DNA of 64,000 nucleotides from Mycobacterium seoulense (GCF_010731595.1 NZ_AP022582.1:2418001-2482000); one strand, 5' to 3'; counted from the first letter of the stretch, positions 50,217-60,269 are shown. Notes: generated from the letters alone by a model not told the origin. Numbers and translations: made by a program.

Positions 50217-51017
50217 TCATTTCTGGCAGGTCGGACACCAGAACACGTTCCGCCCCTCCAACACGGTCGTGCGGATCGTGTCGCCGCAGACCCGGCAGGC
50301 CTCGCCGGCGCGCCGGTACACGTACGTCCGGGGCCGCCCCGCCCGGTACGACGGCGGGCCTTGGTCGTGCTCGGGCCGCACCACGACGATGTTGCCGCGG
50401 CGCAGGCCGACCTTCATCAGCGCCACCAGGTCGCTCCACGCCGCGTCGAACTCCGACTGGCCGACGTCGCGGCCGGGACGGAACGGGTCGATGTGGTGGC
50501 GGGACAGCAGCTCGTTGCGGTAGACGTTGCCGACGCCGGCGACGACGGTCTGATCCATCAACAGTGCACCGATCGGCCTGCGGGACTTGGTGATTCGATT
50601 CCACGCCCAGGATGGATCGGCGTCGTTGCGCAATGGGTCGGGGCCCAGCTTGGCCAGCACGCCGGACACCTGGCCTTCGTCGATCACCTCGCACACCGTC
50701 GGCCCGCGCAAGTCGGTGCCGTAGTCGGCGCCGACGATGCGCATCCGCACCTGCCCGACCGGCTCGGGCAGGACGGTACCCTCGCGTGGCCATTCGGTGA
50801 AGGCGCCGTAGAGACCCAGGTGCACGTGCACGATGGGGCCGCCGTCGTAGTGGTGGAACAGGTGCTTGCCCCAGACGCTGGTGCGGCGCAACACGCGCCC
50901 GTCCACCACAGCCGCGTCGGCGAAGCGGCCCTGTGGGCTCGACACCGCTACGGGCGCACCACCGAACCGGCGCTGGTGTAGCCGGGCCAGCCGGTGCAGG
51001 GTGTGCCCTTCGGGCAT
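50217..51017 (-). CDS. nei2: DNA glycosylase Nei2 (Fpg/Nei family, endonuclease VIII)
   Basis: 266 residues. N-terminal MPEGHTLHRLARLHQRRFGG with catalytic Pro2 and Glu3, H2TH domain (LMDQTVVAGVGNVYRNELL), and a C-terminal zinc finger (CRVCGDTI ... WCPTCQ). Excises oxidised pyrimidines and cuts the backbone. Gene end is 24 bases from lipP; its start is 7 bases from the rpiB stop, so probably co-transcribed with rpiB. Confidence 0.93.
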   Translation of the reverse strand: MPEGHTLHRLARLHQRRFGGAPVAVSSPQGRFADAAVVDGRVLRRTSVWGKHLFHHYDGGPIVHVHLGLYGAFTEWPREGTVLPEPVGQVRMRIVGADYGTDLRGPTVCEVIDEGQVSGVLAKLGPDPLRNDADPSWAWNRITKSRRPIGALLMDQTVVAGVGNVYRNELLSRHHIDPFRPGRDVGQSEFDAAWSDLVALMKVGLRRGNIVVVRPEHDQGPPSYRAGRPRTYVYRRAGEACRVCGDTIRTTVLEGRNVFWCPTCQK

Positions 51018-51024
51018 GGGCGCC

Positions 51025-51504
51025 TCAGCCCTGTGCGCCGGGCACCGGCGGCGCCTGGTGGGTGCGTTCGTACTCGGCGAGGATGTCGATACGCCGTTGG
51101 TGGCGTTCGGCTTTCGACCACTGCGCGGTCAGGAACGCATCCACGATGGCCAGCGCCTCCGCGACGGTGTGCATGCGACCGCCGATCCCGATCAACTGGG
51201 CGTTGTTGTGTTCGCGGGCCAGCGTCGCCGTCTCCACGCTCCACGCCAGCGCGCACCGGGCTCCGGGCACCTTGTTGGCCGCGATCTGCTCGCCATTGCC
51301 CGACCCGCCCAGCACGATCCCGAGGCTGTCCGGGTCGGCCACCGTGCGAGTGGCGGCGGCGATGCAGAACGCCGGGTAGTCGTCCTCGGCGTCGTACGTG
51401 TAGGCACCGCAATCGATCGGCTCGTGCCCGGACGCTTTCAGGTGCTCGATGATCTGCTGCTTGAGCTCGAATCCGGCGTGGTCAGAGCCGAGGTAGACGC
51501 GCAT
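51025..51504 (-). CDS. rpiB: Ribose-5-phosphate isomerase B
   Basis: 159 residues. MRVYLGSDHAGFELKQQIIE N-terminus, IVLGGSGNGEQIAANKVPGA anion-binding loop and CALAWSVETATLAREHNNAQ. Actinobacterial type with Glu instead of Cys at the active-site base (SGNGE). Interconverts ribose-5-P and ribulose-5-P. Confidence 0.96.
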   Translation of the reverse strand: MRVYLGSDHAGFELKQQIIEHLKASGHEPIDCGAYTYDAEDDYPAFCIAAATRTVADPDSLGIVLGGSGNGEQIAANKVPGARCALAWSVETATLAREHNNAQLIGIGGRMHTVAEALAIVDAFLTAQWSKAERHQRRIDILAEYERTHQAPPVPGAQG

Positions 51505-51550
51505 GCCCGCAATCCTTACACAGCGGTGCGCCGCGGCAACGCGGCGCTCG

Positions 51551-52174
51551 TCAGTCGAATTCGGGCTTCTCGGTGCGGGTCCGCTTGAGTTCGAAGAAGT
51601 GCGGGTAGGACGCGAAGGTCACCGAAGCGTCCCAGAGCTTGCCGGCCTCCTCGCCGCGCGGGATCTTGGAGAGCACCGGCCCGAAGAACGCCACCCCGTT
51701 GACGTGGATGGTCGGCGTGCCGACGTCGTCGCCGACGGCGTCCATCCCGGCGTGGTGGCTCTTGCGCAGGGCGTCGTCGTGGGCCTCGCTGGTCGCGGCC
51801 TCGGCGAGTTCGGCGGGCAGGCCGGCGTCGGCCAGCGACAACTTGATGACCTCTTCGAGGTTCTTGTTGTCCTCGTTGTGAATCCGGGTGCCCATCGCGG
51901 TGTAGAGCGGGTCGAGGACCGCGGCCCCGTGGGCCTGCTCGGCGGCGATCGCCACCCGCACCGGTCCCCACGCGTGCTTCATCATCTCGCGATACTTGTC
52001 GGGCAGGCCTTCACGGTTCTCGTTGAGGATCGCGAGGCTCATGACGTGGAAGTGCACCTCGATGTCGCGGACCTTCTCCACCTCGAGGATCCAGCGCGAC
52101 GTAATCCAGCACCACGGGCACAGCGGATCGAACCAGAAGTCGGCTTGGTCTTTCCCGGCAGCCTTGTCAGGCAT
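51551..52174 (-). CDS. DsbA-like mycothiol-dependent oxidoreductase (Rv2466c type)
   Basis: 207 residues, the length of Rv2466c. Thioredoxin fold with active site [20 protein letters not shown] and the cis-Pro loop [20 protein letters not shown]. No signal peptide, so cytosolic. In M. tuberculosis the protein is induced by oxidative stress and reduces disulfides and nitro-compounds with mycothiol. The long open frame continuing to 54721 antisense to pepN is a compositional shadow. Confidence 0.92.
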   Translation of the reverse strand: MPDKAAGKDQADFWFDPLCPWCWITSRWILEVEKVRDIEVHFHVMSLAILNENREGLPDKYREMMKHAWGPVRVAIAAEQAHGAAVLDPLYTAMGTRIHNEDNKNLEEVIKLSLADAGLPAELAEAATSEAHDDALRKSHHAGMDAVGDDVGTPTIHVNGVAFFGPVLSKIPRGEEAGKLWDASVTFASYPHFFELKRTRTEKPEFD

Positions 52175-52279
52175 AGCGCAGTCCTCTCGTCGGTCAACAC
52201 ACCGTCCTGCACAACCGTAGGCGCCGCGCCCCTGTTCCCGCACTGCCCCGGATGCGATCCGGGCACGTAAGTTGGACGC

Positions 52280-54868
52280 GTGGCCCTTCCTAATCTCACC
52301 CGGGATCAGGCCGTCGAACGCGCCGCCCTGATCACCGTCGACAGCTACCAGATCCAGCTCGATGTCACCGATGGCAACGGAAACCCGGGCGAACGCACGT
52401 TCCGGTCCATCACCACGGTGGTGTTCGATGCGCTCCCCGGCGCCGACACCTACATCGACCTCGCCGCCGAGAGGGTGCGCGCCGCCAGCCTCAACGGCCA
52501 CGACATCGACGTGTCCGGGTACGACGAATCGACGGGCATCCCGTTGCGGGGTCTGCAGCAACGCAACGTCGTGATCGTGGACGCGGACTGCCGCTACTCC
52601 AACACGGGCGAGGGCCTGCACCGCTTCGTCGACCCCGTCGACAACGAGACCTACCTGTACTCGCAATTCGAAACCGCCGACGCCAAGCGCATGTTCGCCT
52701 GCTTCGACCAACCCGACCTCAAGGCGACGTTCGAGCTGCGGGTGACGGCGCCCAAGCACTGGAAGGTGATCTCCAACGGCGCACCCGAGGCCGTGGCGGA
52801 CTCGGAGACCAACAGAGTGCACACCTTTGCCACCACTCCCCGGATGAGCACCTATCTGGTGGCGCTGATCGCCGGCCCGTACGCCGAGTGGAACGACACC
52901 TACACCGACGAACACGGGGAGATCCCGCTGGGCATCTTCTGCCGCGAATCCTTGGCGCGCCACATGGACGCCGAGCGGCTGTTCACCCAGACCAAGCAGG
53001 GATTCGGCTTCTACCACAAGAACTTTGGGCTGCCCTACGCGTTCGGCAAGTACGACCAGCTGTTCGTCCCCGAATTCAACGCCGGCGCAATGGAAAACGC
53101 CGGGGCGGTGACCTTCCTGGAGGACTACGTCTTTCGCAGCAAGGTCACCCGGGCGTCCTACGAGCGGCGCGCCGAGACCGTGCTGCACGAGATGGCGCAC
53201 ATGTGGTTCGGGGACCTGGTCACCATGACCTGGTGGGACGACCTGTGGCTCAACGAGTCGTTCGCGACGTTCGCCTCGGTGCTGTGCCAGGCGGAGGCCA
53301 CCGAATTCACCGAGGCGTGGACGACATTCGCCACGGTCGAGAAGTCGTGGGCGTACCGCCAGGACCAATTGCCGTCGACGCACCCCATCGCCGCGGACAT
53401 CCCCGACCTGGCCGCGGTCGAGGTCAACTTCGACGGCATCACCTACGCCAAGGGCGCCTCCGTCCTCAAACAGCTCGTCGCCTACGTCGGGTTGGAGCAG
53501 TTCCTGGCCGGGCTGCGCGATTACTTCCGCAGCCACGCGTTCGGCAACGCCACCTTCGACGACCTGGTGGCCGCGCTGGAGCAGGCGTCGGGCCGGGACC
53601 TGTCCGACTGGGGCCAGCAGTGGCTGAAGACCACCGGACTGAACACGCTGCGAGCGGATTTCGACGTCGACGCCGACGACCGGTTCAGCCGCTTCGTGGT
53701 GCAGCAGAGCGGCGCCGCCCCGGGGGGCGGCGAAACCCGGGTGCACCGGCTGGCGATCGGGATCTACGACGACGACGGGGCGGGCAAGCTGGTGCGGGTG
53801 CGGCGGGAAGAACTCGACGTCGAGGGTCCTGTCACCGAAGTCCCTGCGCTGGTTGGTGTTTCGCGCGGCCAGCTGGTTCTGGTCAACGATGACGACCTGA
53901 CATATTGCGCACTGCGGCTGGACGGCGAGTCGCTGCAGACCGCGCTGCGGCGGATCGCCGACATCGCCGAGCCGCTGCCGCGCTCGCTGGTGTGGTCGGC
54001 GGCGTGGGAGATGACGCGGGAGGCCGAACTGCGGGCCCGCGACTTCGTGGCCCTGGTCTCGGACGGGGTGCACGCCGAAACCGAGGTCGGGGTCGCGCAG
54101 CGGCTGCTGCTGCAGGCGCAGACGGCGCTGGGCTCCTACGCCGACCCGGGCTGGGCCCACGAGCACGGGTGGCCGCGGTTCGCCGACCGGTTGCTGGAGC
54201 TGGCGCGCGCCGCCCAGCCCGGCTCGGATCACCAGCTCGCCTTCGTCAACACCCTGTGCTCGTCGGTGCTGTCGACCCGCCACGTCGTGACGCTGGCGGA
54301 CCTGCTCGACCACGACCCCGCCGGCTTGGGACTGGCCGGCCTCGAGATCGACACCGACCTGCGGTGGCGGATCGTGACCGCGCTCGCCGCCGCCGGCGAG
54401 GTCGACGCCGACGGGCCCGCGACGCCCTTCATCGACGCGGAGGTCGAGCGCGATCCGACGGCCGCCGGCAAGCGCCAAGGCGCCCAGGCGGCGACGGCAC
54501 GGCCGCAACCGAAGGTCAAGGAGGAGGCCTGGACCACGGTGATCGAGGACGACACCCTGGCCAACATCACGGCCCGCTCCATCATCGCGGGCTTCGCCCC
54601 GGCCGGGCAGCACGACCTGCTCAAGCCGTTCACCGACCGCTATTTCGAGGCGATAGCGGGCGTGTGGGCGCGGCGGTCCAGCGAAGTCGCGCAAACGGTG
54701 GTGATCGGCCTCTACCCGCACTGGGATATCAGCGACGCCGGCATCGCGGCCGCCGACAAGTTCCTGTCCGATCCCGAGGTCCCGCCGGCCTTGCGACGGC
54801 TGGTGCTGGAGGGCCAGGCCGGCGTGAAGCGGTCCCTGCGGGCCCGCCGACTCGACGCGGCCGATTAG
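52280..54868 (+). CDS. pepN: Aminopeptidase N (M1 family)
   Basis: 862 residues. GTG 52280. Exopeptidase motif [13 protein letters not shown], zinc site [12 protein letters not shown] with downstream Glu in NESFATF (HExxH-18-E), and the C-terminal ERAP1-like helical domain. Cytosolic; no signal peptide. The stop overlaps the convergent DUF5130 stop by four bases (TTAG). Confidence 0.97.
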   Translation: MALPNLTRDQAVERAALITVDSYQIQLDVTDGNGNPGERTFRSITTVVFDALPGADTYIDLAAERVRAASLNGHDIDVSGYDESTGIPLRGLQQRNVVIVDADCRYSNTGEGLHRFVDPVDNETYLYSQFETADAKRMFACFDQPDLKATFELRVTAPKHWKVISNGAPEAVADSETNRVHTFATTPRMSTYLVALIAGPYAEWNDTYTDEHGEIPLGIFCRESLARHMDAERLFTQTKQGFGFYHKNFGLPYAFGKYDQLFVPEFNAGAMENAGAVTFLEDYVFRSKVTRASYERRAETVLHEMAHMWFGDLVTMTWWDDLWLNESFATFASVLCQAEATEFTEAWTTFATVEKSWAYRQDQLPSTHPIAADIPDLAAVEVNFDGITYAKGASVLKQLVAYVGLEQFLAGLRDYFRSHAFGNATFDDLVAALEQASGRDLSDWGQQWLKTTGLNTLRADFDVDADDRFSRFVVQQSGAAPGGGETRVHRLAIGIYDDDGAGKLVRVRREELDVEGPVTEVPALVGVSRGQLVLVNDDDLTYCALRLDGESLQTALRRIADIAEPLPRSLVWSAAWEMTREAELRARDFVALVSDGVHAETEVGVAQRLLLQAQTALGSYADPGWAHEHGWPRFADRLLELARAAQPGSDHQLAFVNTLCSSVLSTRHVVTLADLLDHDPAGLGLAGLEIDTDLRWRIVTALAAAGEVDADGPATPFIDAEVERDPTAAGKRQGAQAATARPQPKVKEEAWTTVIEDDTLANITARSIIAGFAPAGQHDLLKPFTDRYFEAIAGVWARRSSEVAQTVVIGLYPHWDISDAGIAAADKFLSDPEVPPALRRLVLEGQAGVKRSLRARRLDAAD

Positions 54869-55332
54869 GCCTGGGCGATCCCCGCGCTCAGTACCCGGAT
54901 CGCGCTGACCAGTCCGTCCACCAGGTCGCCCCGCTGGAACGCCGACGACGCGGCGGCGACCCCCAGCGGCGCGGACGACTCGGCGCCGCGGCCGCGAACC
55001 TGGGAGCCGTAGACCACCTCGATGACCTTCTGGTCGGGTGAGACCGCCAGCAGTACGGCGTTGTCCGGCGTCGGCACCTGGGCCAGGATCTCGCGGGCCC
55101 GGGCGGCGGTGTCGTTGCCCAGGTCGCCGAGGTAGACGGCGAACCGCGCCTTCGACGCCCGCGAGCCGAACTTCAGTGCGTCGTCGATGGCGACGAGGTC
55201 CTTGGTCGGGAACGGGTAATGAACGGACAGCTCACCGGGCTCGGTGACCCCGGAGATCCGTCCGCTGGTGGTGATCACCCACCCGTCGGGCAGCTCGGCG
55301 GGCTCGATCGTCGCCACATCACCACGTGCCAC
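54865..55332 (-). CDS. DUF5130/TPM-like protein (Rv2468c-like)
   Basis: 155 residues from GTG 55332, preceded by GGAGG. The frame is open to ATG 55377 (170 aa), and GTG 55341 is another option. Conserved [40 protein letters not shown] and [20 protein letters not shown] resemble the TPM-domain fold. No membrane helix. It overlaps the end of ctaJ, so expression is coupled to a respiratory-chain subunit. Function unknown. Confidence 0.85.
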   Translation of the reverse strand: MARGDVATIEPAELPDGWVITTSGRISGVTEPGELSVHYPFPTKDLVAIDDALKFGSRASKARFAVYLGDLGNDTAARAREILAQVPTPDNAVLLAVSPDQKVIEVVYGSQVRGRGAESSAPLGVAAASSAFQRGDLVDGLVSAIRVLSAGIAQA

Positions 55333-55555
55333 TGGCGCCACCTCCAACTGAGAACTCGTGTGTGTTGTGCCCGCCATGCGCGTGGCCGACGTCTTCGCCC
55401 GTGGCCGCCCACAGGATCGGCGGGTGCGTCCACTTCTCGCCCAACTTGTAGGTCGCGGGGTGCGGCCCCTTGTGGGACCAGATCAGCACCGCCAGCACCG
55501 CCACCAGCAGCAACGGTATCCCGATGAAGTACAGGTGAATCTGCAAAAGGCTCAC
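55319..55555 (-). CDS. ctaJ: Cytochrome aa3 oxidase-associated subunit CtaJ
   Basis: 78 residues from GTG 55555. One N-terminal membrane helix ([20 protein letters not shown]), then the conserved [20 protein letters not shown], a His-rich segment ([11 protein letters not shown]) and a C-terminal VGGGASGTW. These features match the small CtaJ subunit of the mycobacterial III2-IV2 respiratory supercomplex, whose M. smegmatis gene is also close to pepN (recalled). No clear ribosome site was seen. The reading frame overlaps the DUF5130 start. Confidence 0.82.
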   Translation of the reverse strand: MSLLQIHLYFIGIPLLLVAVLAVLIWSHKGPHPATYKLGEKWTHPPILWAATGEDVGHAHGGHNTHEFSVGGGASGTW

Positions 55556-55624
55556 GACGGAAACCGTATCCCACGAGCCGATCCGTCGGCACACTCGGAC
55601 ACGAGATGTCGAGCGATCGAGACG

Positions 55625-56272
55625 CTACGCCGCGCCTTCCCCGAGGTAGCGCGCCCAGGCCGGGTCGAGCTCCTTGACGGTCGACAGCAGGCGCCAGTGC
55701 TGTCCGGTCGGCGGCACGGGTGTCCGGCGCAGCACCCAGCCCAGCTCGGCGAGCAGCTTGTCGCCCTTGCGGTGGTTGCACGTCGAGCAGCAGGCGACGC
55801 AGTTCTCCCAGGAGTGGTCGCCGCCGCGGCTGCGTGGCACCACGTGGTCGACGGTGTCGGCCTTCGCCCCGCAGTAGGCGCAGGAGAACCGGTCGCGGTG
55901 CATCAGCGCGGCCCGGGTCATCGGGACGCGGGCCCGGTACGGAACCCGGACATAGGACCGCAGCTGGATCACCGAGGGCACGACGATCGAGCTGGTGGCC
56001 GAGTGGATGACCGGCCCGGCCGGGTCGTGGTGGACCACGTCGGCCTTGCCGCAGATCACCATCACGATGGCCCTCCGCATCGGCAACGCGGTCAGCGGTT
56101 CGTAGGTCGAGTTCAGCAGCAGCACCCGCCGCCGACTCCACAGGGATGCGGTTTCTTGGCGGTTGGGGGGATGGGTATCGACGCTATGCAGGCATGACGC
56201 GGTTGGGGGCCCGGTTAACCCTGCCGCGGCACCGGAAGTGCGGTGGCTGCGGCGTCTCTTGCCCTGCGCCAT
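55625..56272 (-). CDS. HNH endonuclease-family protein (Rv2469c-like)
   Basis: 215 residues. GGAGG lies four bases before ATG 56272. HNH core: CAYCGAKADTVDHVVPRSRG then WENCVACCSTCNHRKGD, with two zinc CxxC pairs. An N-terminal domain (RRRVLLLNSTYEPLTALPM) precedes it. Such stand-alone proteins are conserved in actinobacteria with undefined nuclease targets. No phage or intein context here. Divergent from glbO. Confidence 0.9.
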   Translation of the reverse strand: MAQGKRRRSHRTSGAAAGLTGPPTASCLHSVDTHPPNRQETASLWSRRRVLLLNSTYEPLTALPMRRAIVMVICGKADVVHHDPAGPVIHSATSSIVVPSVIQLRSYVRVPYRARVPMTRAALMHRDRFSCAYCGAKADTVDHVVPRSRGGDHSWENCVACCSTCNHRKGDKLLAELGWVLRRTPVPPTGQHWRLLSTVKELDPAWARYLGEGAA

Positions 56273-56414
56273 AGATCCTCCGCGGATAGTCCACCATGAT
56301 TCGTCGCCAATCGCACCCCTATTGCAGGTGAACGGCATGTCGTCCGGGTGAACAGCGGGAAGGCGGTCGGCCCGGCTCGGCCGGATGCCGTCGCGATGGA
56401 CCACAATGGAGGCG

Positions 56415-56810
56415 ATGGATTCCGAGCCCCAGTCCTTCTATGACGCCGTCGGCGGTGCCGAAACCTTCCACGCGATTGTGTCTCGCTTCTATGCCGAGGT
56501 CGCCGAGGACGAGATCCTGCGCCGGCTGTACCCCGAGGACGACCTGGCGGGAGCCGAGGAACGGTTGCGCATGTTCCTCGAGCAGTACTGGGGCGGCCCG
56601 CGCACCTACTCCGACCGCCGCGGTCATCCCCGGTTGCGGATGCGGCATGCCCCATTCCGGATCACTCCCATCGAGCGCGACGCCTGGCTGCGCTGCATGC
56701 ACACCGCCGTCGCCTCGATCGATTCGGCGGCCCTCGACGACGAGCACCGACGCCAGCTGCTCGATTACCTTGAGATGGCCGCCCACTCACTTGTCAACTC
56801 GCCCTTCTGA
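56415..56810 (+). CDS. glbO: Truncated hemoglobin O (group II)
   Basis: 131 residues from ATG 56415 (GGAGG 2-3 bases before); ATG 56406 is an alternative. Tyr B10 in [20 protein letters not shown], Tyr CD1 in LYPEDD, proximal His in [11 protein letters not shown], Trp G8 in [15 protein letters not shown]. Binds O2 very tightly; thought to aid respiration or detoxify reactive species. 20 bases before aglA; likely co-transcribed. Confidence 0.96.
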   Translation: MDSEPQSFYDAVGGAETFHAIVSRFYAEVAEDEILRRLYPEDDLAGAEERLRMFLEQYWGGPRTYSDRRGHPRLRMRHAPFRITPIERDAWLRCMHTAVASIDSAALDDEHRRQLLDYLEMAAHSLVNSPF

Positions 56811-56830
56811 TACCCAACGAACGGAGCAGG

Positions 56831-58396
56831 ATGAGCCCCGGAGCATGGTGGTCGAACGCGGTCTTCTATCAGGTCTATCCCCGGTCGTTCGCCGACAGCG
56901 ACGGCGACGGGGTGGGCGACATCGATGGGTTACTGGCGCACCTGGATCACCTCGAACGGCTCGGGGTGGACGCGATCTGGCTCAACCCGGTGACCGTCTC
57001 GCCGATGGCCGACCACGGCTACGACGTCGCCGACCCGCGCGACATCGACCCGCTGTTCGGGGGGATGGCGGCCATTGAGCGGCTGATCCCGGCGGCGCAC
57101 GAGCGGGGCATCAAGATCACCATGGACGTGGTGCCCAACCACACCAGCTCGGCGCACCCATGGTTCCAGGCCGCGCTGGCCGCGGGGGCGGGCACCGAAG
57201 CGCGGGACCGCTACTACTTTCGCGACGGCCGGGGTCCCGCCGGGGAGCTGCCGCCGAACAACTGGACGTCGGTGTTCGGGGGGTCCGCGTGGACGCGGGT
57301 GGTGGAGCCGGACGGCAACCCGGGCCAGTACTACCTGCACCTCTTCGACACCGAGCAGCCGGACCTGAACTGGGAGCACCCGGACGTCTTCGACGATTTC
57401 GAGAAGACGCTGCGGTTCTGGCTCGAGCGCGGCGTGGACGGGTTCCGCATCGACGTGGCGCACGGGATGGCCAAGCCGGCCGACCTGCCCGACGCCAAGG
57501 ACAACGTCAAGGTGCTGAGTCACAGCGACGACGACCCGCGCTTCAACCACCCGAGCGTGCACGAGATCCACCGCGGGATCCGCAAGATCGTCGACGACTA
57601 TCCCGACGCGGTCACCATCGGCGAGGTGTGGGTCCTGGACAACCTCCTGTGGGCCGAGTACCTGCGGCCCGACGAACTGCACCTCGGCTTCAACTTCCGG
57701 CTGACCAAGATCCACTTCGACGCGAGCGAGATCCACCACGCGATCCAGAATTCGATGGAGGCCATCGCGATCGAGAACGCCATTCCGACCTGGACGCTGT
57801 CGAACCACGACGTGGGCCGTGAGGTCACCCGTTATGGGGGCGGCGAGATCGGGCTGCGCCGGGCGAAGGCGATGGCGATGGTGATGCTCGCCCTGCCGGG
57901 CGCGGTGTTCATCTACAACGGCGAGGAGCTGGGGTTGCCGGACGTCGAGCTGCCCGACGAGGTGCTGCAGGATCCGACGTGGGAACGCTCCGGGCACACC
58001 GAGCGCGGCCGCGACAAGTGCCGGGTCCCGATCCCGTGGTCGGGCGATGCCCCCCCGTTCGGGTTCTCCTCCTCGCCCGACACCTGGTTACCGATGCCGC
58101 GGGAATGGGCGGCGCTGACCGTCGAGCGGCAGATCGCCGACCCGGAGTCGACTTTCTCGTTCTTCCAGCGCGTCATCAAATTGCGCAAGGAGCGCACCGA
58201 ATTCGAGGGTGACGGGATCGATTGGTTGGACGCGCCGCGCGATGCGCTGGTCTTTCGCCGCCGCGGCGGCGGGGCGGTGTGCGCGGTGAACACGGGCCGC
58301 CGACCGATCCCGCTGCCGCCGGGAGAGCTCATCGTGGCCAGCGCCCCGCTGGTCGACGGCGAACTCCCGCCGGACGCCGCGGCCTGGCTGGCGTGA
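56831..58396 (+). CDS. aglA: Alpha-glucosidase (GH13 family)
   Basis: 521 residues. Catalytic nucleophile Asp in VDGFRIDVAHGMAKP, acid/base Glu in AVTIGEVWVLDNLLWA, transition-state residues in WTLSNHDVGREVTRYGGG, and the N-terminal FYQVYPRSFADSDGDGVGDI. The (beta/alpha)8 core is complete. Hydrolyses alpha-glucosidic bonds; substrate range (maltose, isomaltose, trehalose-type) not determinable. Follows glbO. Confidence 0.94.
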   Translation: MSPGAWWSNAVFYQVYPRSFADSDGDGVGDIDGLLAHLDHLERLGVDAIWLNPVTVSPMADHGYDVADPRDIDPLFGGMAAIERLIPAAHERGIKITMDVVPNHTSSAHPWFQAALAAGAGTEARDRYYFRDGRGPAGELPPNNWTSVFGGSAWTRVVEPDGNPGQYYLHLFDTEQPDLNWEHPDVFDDFEKTLRFWLERGVDGFRIDVAHGMAKPADLPDAKDNVKVLSHSDDDPRFNHPSVHEIHRGIRKIVDDYPDAVTIGEVWVLDNLLWAEYLRPDELHLGFNFRLTKIHFDASEIHHAIQNSMEAIAIENAIPTWTLSNHDVGREVTRYGGGEIGLRRAKAMAMVMLALPGAVFIYNGEELGLPDVELPDEVLQDPTWERSGHTERGRDKCRVPIPWSGDAPPFGFSSSPDTWLPMPREWAALTVERQIADPESTFSFFQRVIKLRKERTEFEGDGIDWLDAPRDALVFRRRGGGAVCAVNTGRRPIPLPPGELIVASAPLVDGELPPDAAAWLA

Positions 58397-58405
58397 ACGG
58401 TAGAC

Positions 58406-58434
58406 CCAAAGCCGCGGCGGTGCAGCCGCTTTGG
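58406..58434. repeat. 29-bp hairpin-like intergenic repeat, copy B (possible terminator)
   Basis: Ends CCAAAGC and GCTTTGG are complementary (7-bp stem). Matches 9793-9821 at 25 of 29 positions, same orientation. Nine bases after the aglA stop; probably its terminator. Confidence 0.55.
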
Positions 58435-58501
58435 GGTGGCGATCGGCCGAATTTCGGGGTGGCGTCGCCGCGTAGATACCCTGTGGGGGTACTGTCGTGC
58501 C

Positions 58502-58582
58502 ATGGCCGAGATCGAAACCCCGATTCCGGGTCTCAAGCAGACGCCGTCCGAGCCCACCGGCGAAAGGCGGGTTGGTGGATAG
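58502..58582 (+). CDS. Possible 26-residue peptide upstream of DUF5134 gene
   Basis: Begins MAEIETPIPG and is Glu/Pro/Thr-rich with a basic end (ERRVGG). Its TAG stop (58580-58582) overlaps the GTG of the next gene (58575) by 8 bases, as in translational coupling. No strong ribosome site. May be a leader peptide or chance. Confidence 0.3.
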   Translation: MAEIETPIPGLKQTPSEPTGERRVGG

Positions 58583-59207
58583 CACCGTGCGATGGTTGGT
58601 GACGGCCCTCTTCGCCGTCAGCTTCGCGGCCTACGCGTATTTCCTTGTCGCCCAACGACGCTGCTGGACCGGCGTGGTGAGCCAGCTGCTGCACCTGGCG
58701 ATGTCGGCGGTGATGATCTTGATGGCCTGGGGGGTGGGCATGAGTCTGCCGACCATCGTGGCGGCGACGTGCTTCTTGCTCGGTGGCGCCTGGTTCGTCG
58801 GCATCGCCGGCCATGCGCCCTGGGCCGCCGACGGCAGGCTCACGAATTACTACTACGCCCTGATGATGGTGGCGATGGCCTGGATGTACGGGGCGATGAA
58901 CGGCAGCTTGCCGGGCCACTCGGAGCACGCCGGCGCGGATGGGATGAACATGCCCGCACACAGCGCCGCATCGGGGGTGCAGCACGCCGCACACCACCTG
59001 CCGCAGCCCGCGGCGAACTGGGTCAGCATGGTGAACTGGACCGCGGCCCTCGGGTTCGGCGCGGTGGCGATTTTCTGGGCGTACCGCTGGATGACGCAGC
59101 ACTGGAGGAGGCTGATGCCGCGCACCGTTGGCCTCACGTACGCGCAAATCGTGACGCAGGCGGTCACCGCCGCCGGCACGGCGCTGATGTTCGCCGACAT
59201 CGTGTGA
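58575..59207 (+). CDS. DUF5134 membrane protein with His/Met-rich loop
   Basis: 210 residues; GAAAGG seven bases before GTG 58575. Six hydrophobic segments (e.g. LVTALFAVSFAAYAYFLV, QLLHLAMSAVMILMAW, TIVAATCFLLGGAWFVGIAG). Between helices 4 and 5 lies a loop with HSEHAGADGMNMPAHS and QHAAHHLPQ: six His and two Met in ~30 residues, reminiscent of copper-binding loops. Positioned after aglA like Rv2473. Function unknown. Confidence 0.8.
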   Translation: MDSTVRWLVTALFAVSFAAYAYFLVAQRRCWTGVVSQLLHLAMSAVMILMAWGVGMSLPTIVAATCFLLGGAWFVGIAGHAPWAADGRLTNYYYALMMVAMAWMYGAMNGSLPGHSEHAGADGMNMPAHSAASGVQHAAHHLPQPAANWVSMVNWTAALGFGAVAIFWAYRWMTQHWRRLMPRTVGLTYAQIVTQAVTAAGTALMFADIV

Positions 59208-59234
59208 TCCGAGTCGCTGCTCTATACCTGGTAC

Positions 59235-60269
59235 ATGGCGACCTACGCGTGGACAGTGATCGGAGCCGGGCCCGCGGGGATTGCCGCGGTGGGAAGGCTG
59301 CTCGATCAGGGCATACCGCCCGACAAGCTCGCCTGGGTGGATCCCGCCTTCGCCGCGGGAGACCTGGGCGGCAAGTGGAGGTCGGTGTCGAGCAACACCA
59401 TCGCCGGCACGTTCATGAGTTTCTTGAATGGCTCTGCGGCCTTTCGGTTCTCACAAGCCCCGCCGACGCCGCTGGCCGAAGTCGACCCCGAGGAGACCTG
59501 CGCCCTTGCCCTGGTCGCCGACCCGTTGGTGTGGGTGACCGACCGGCTGCGCGAGCGGGTGCACGTGTTCGAGACGACGGCCACCACCCTGACCCTGCGG
59601 CGACGGCAGTGGCGGATCGAAACGTTGGACCCGGAACTGACTTCGGACAACGTGATTCTCGCCGTCGGTGCGGTGCCCAGAACGCTCGACTACCCCATCG
59701 AAGAGATTCCGGTCGAGGTCGCACTCGATGCCGACAAACTCGCCGGGGTGCCGCTGGAGGGCGCGACGGTTGCCGTCTTCGGCTCGTCGCACTCGTCGAT
59801 GATCGCGCTGCCGCACCTGCTGCGGCTTCCGGTCGGCAAGGTGATCAATTTCTACCGCAGCCCACTCAAATACGCTGTCTATCTGGATGATTGGATCCTG
59901 TTCGACGACACCGGCCTCAAGGGGCGCGCCGCCGAGTGGGCCCGCGAGAACATCGACGGGGTGCATCCAGAGCGGTTGGAGAGGTGCTTGGTTGCGAGCC
60001 CGCAATTCGAAGCGAAGATGGCCGAGTGCGACCGCGCGGTCTACACCGTCGGTTTCGAGCCGCGGAAGCTGCCCGAGACGCCGCAATGGGGTCCGCTGCA
60101 GTACAACCGGATGAACGGAATCCTTGCCCCCGGTTTGTTCGGGCTGGGCATCGCGTTTCCCGAGTACGCCGAAGACCCCTACGGCTACGGGCAATACCGG
60201 GTGGGCCTCAAGAAGTTCATCGATTACCTCGACGCGGTTCTTCCACTGTGGATGGTCTACGGGACGTGA
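59235..60269 (+). CDS. FAD-dependent pyridine-nucleotide oxidoreductase-like protein
   Basis: 344 residues. N-terminal FAD loop TVIGAGPAGIAAVGRLLDQG; second dinucleotide motif VAVFGSSHSSMIALPHLLRL around 180-200; C-terminal YTVGFEPRKL. Central GDLGGKWRSVSSNTIAGTFM. No CxxC redox pair, so not a thioredoxin-reductase type; an amine oxidase or monooxygenase-like flavoprotein is possible. No counterpart recalled at this locus in M. tuberculosis. Start ATG 59235; 27 bases after the DUF5134 stop. Confidence 0.75.
   Translation: MATYAWTVIGAGPAGIAAVGRLLDQGIPPDKLAWVDPAFAAGDLGGKWRSVSSNTIAGTFMSFLNGSAAFRFSQAPPTPLAEVDPEETCALALVADPLVWVTDRLRERVHVFETTATTLTLRRRQWRIETLDPELTSDNVILAVGAVPRTLDYPIEEIPVEVALDADKLAGVPLEGATVAVFGSSHSSMIALPHLLRLPVGKVINFYRSPLKYAVYLDDWILFDDTGLKGRAAEWARENIDGVHPERLERCLVASPQFEAKMAECDRAVYTVGFEPRKLPETPQWGPLQYNRMNGILAPGLFGLGIAFPEYAEDPYGYGQYRVGLKKFIDYLDAVLPLWMVYGT

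Noticed and set aside
52175..54721. Open frame continuing the Rv2466c-like gene antisense through pepN (1056 residues in all)
   Set aside because: It lies opposite a convincing M1 aminopeptidase and is low-complexity Gly/Arg/Val-rich, typical of frame shadows in high-GC DNA. The conserved 207-residue protein starts at 52174.
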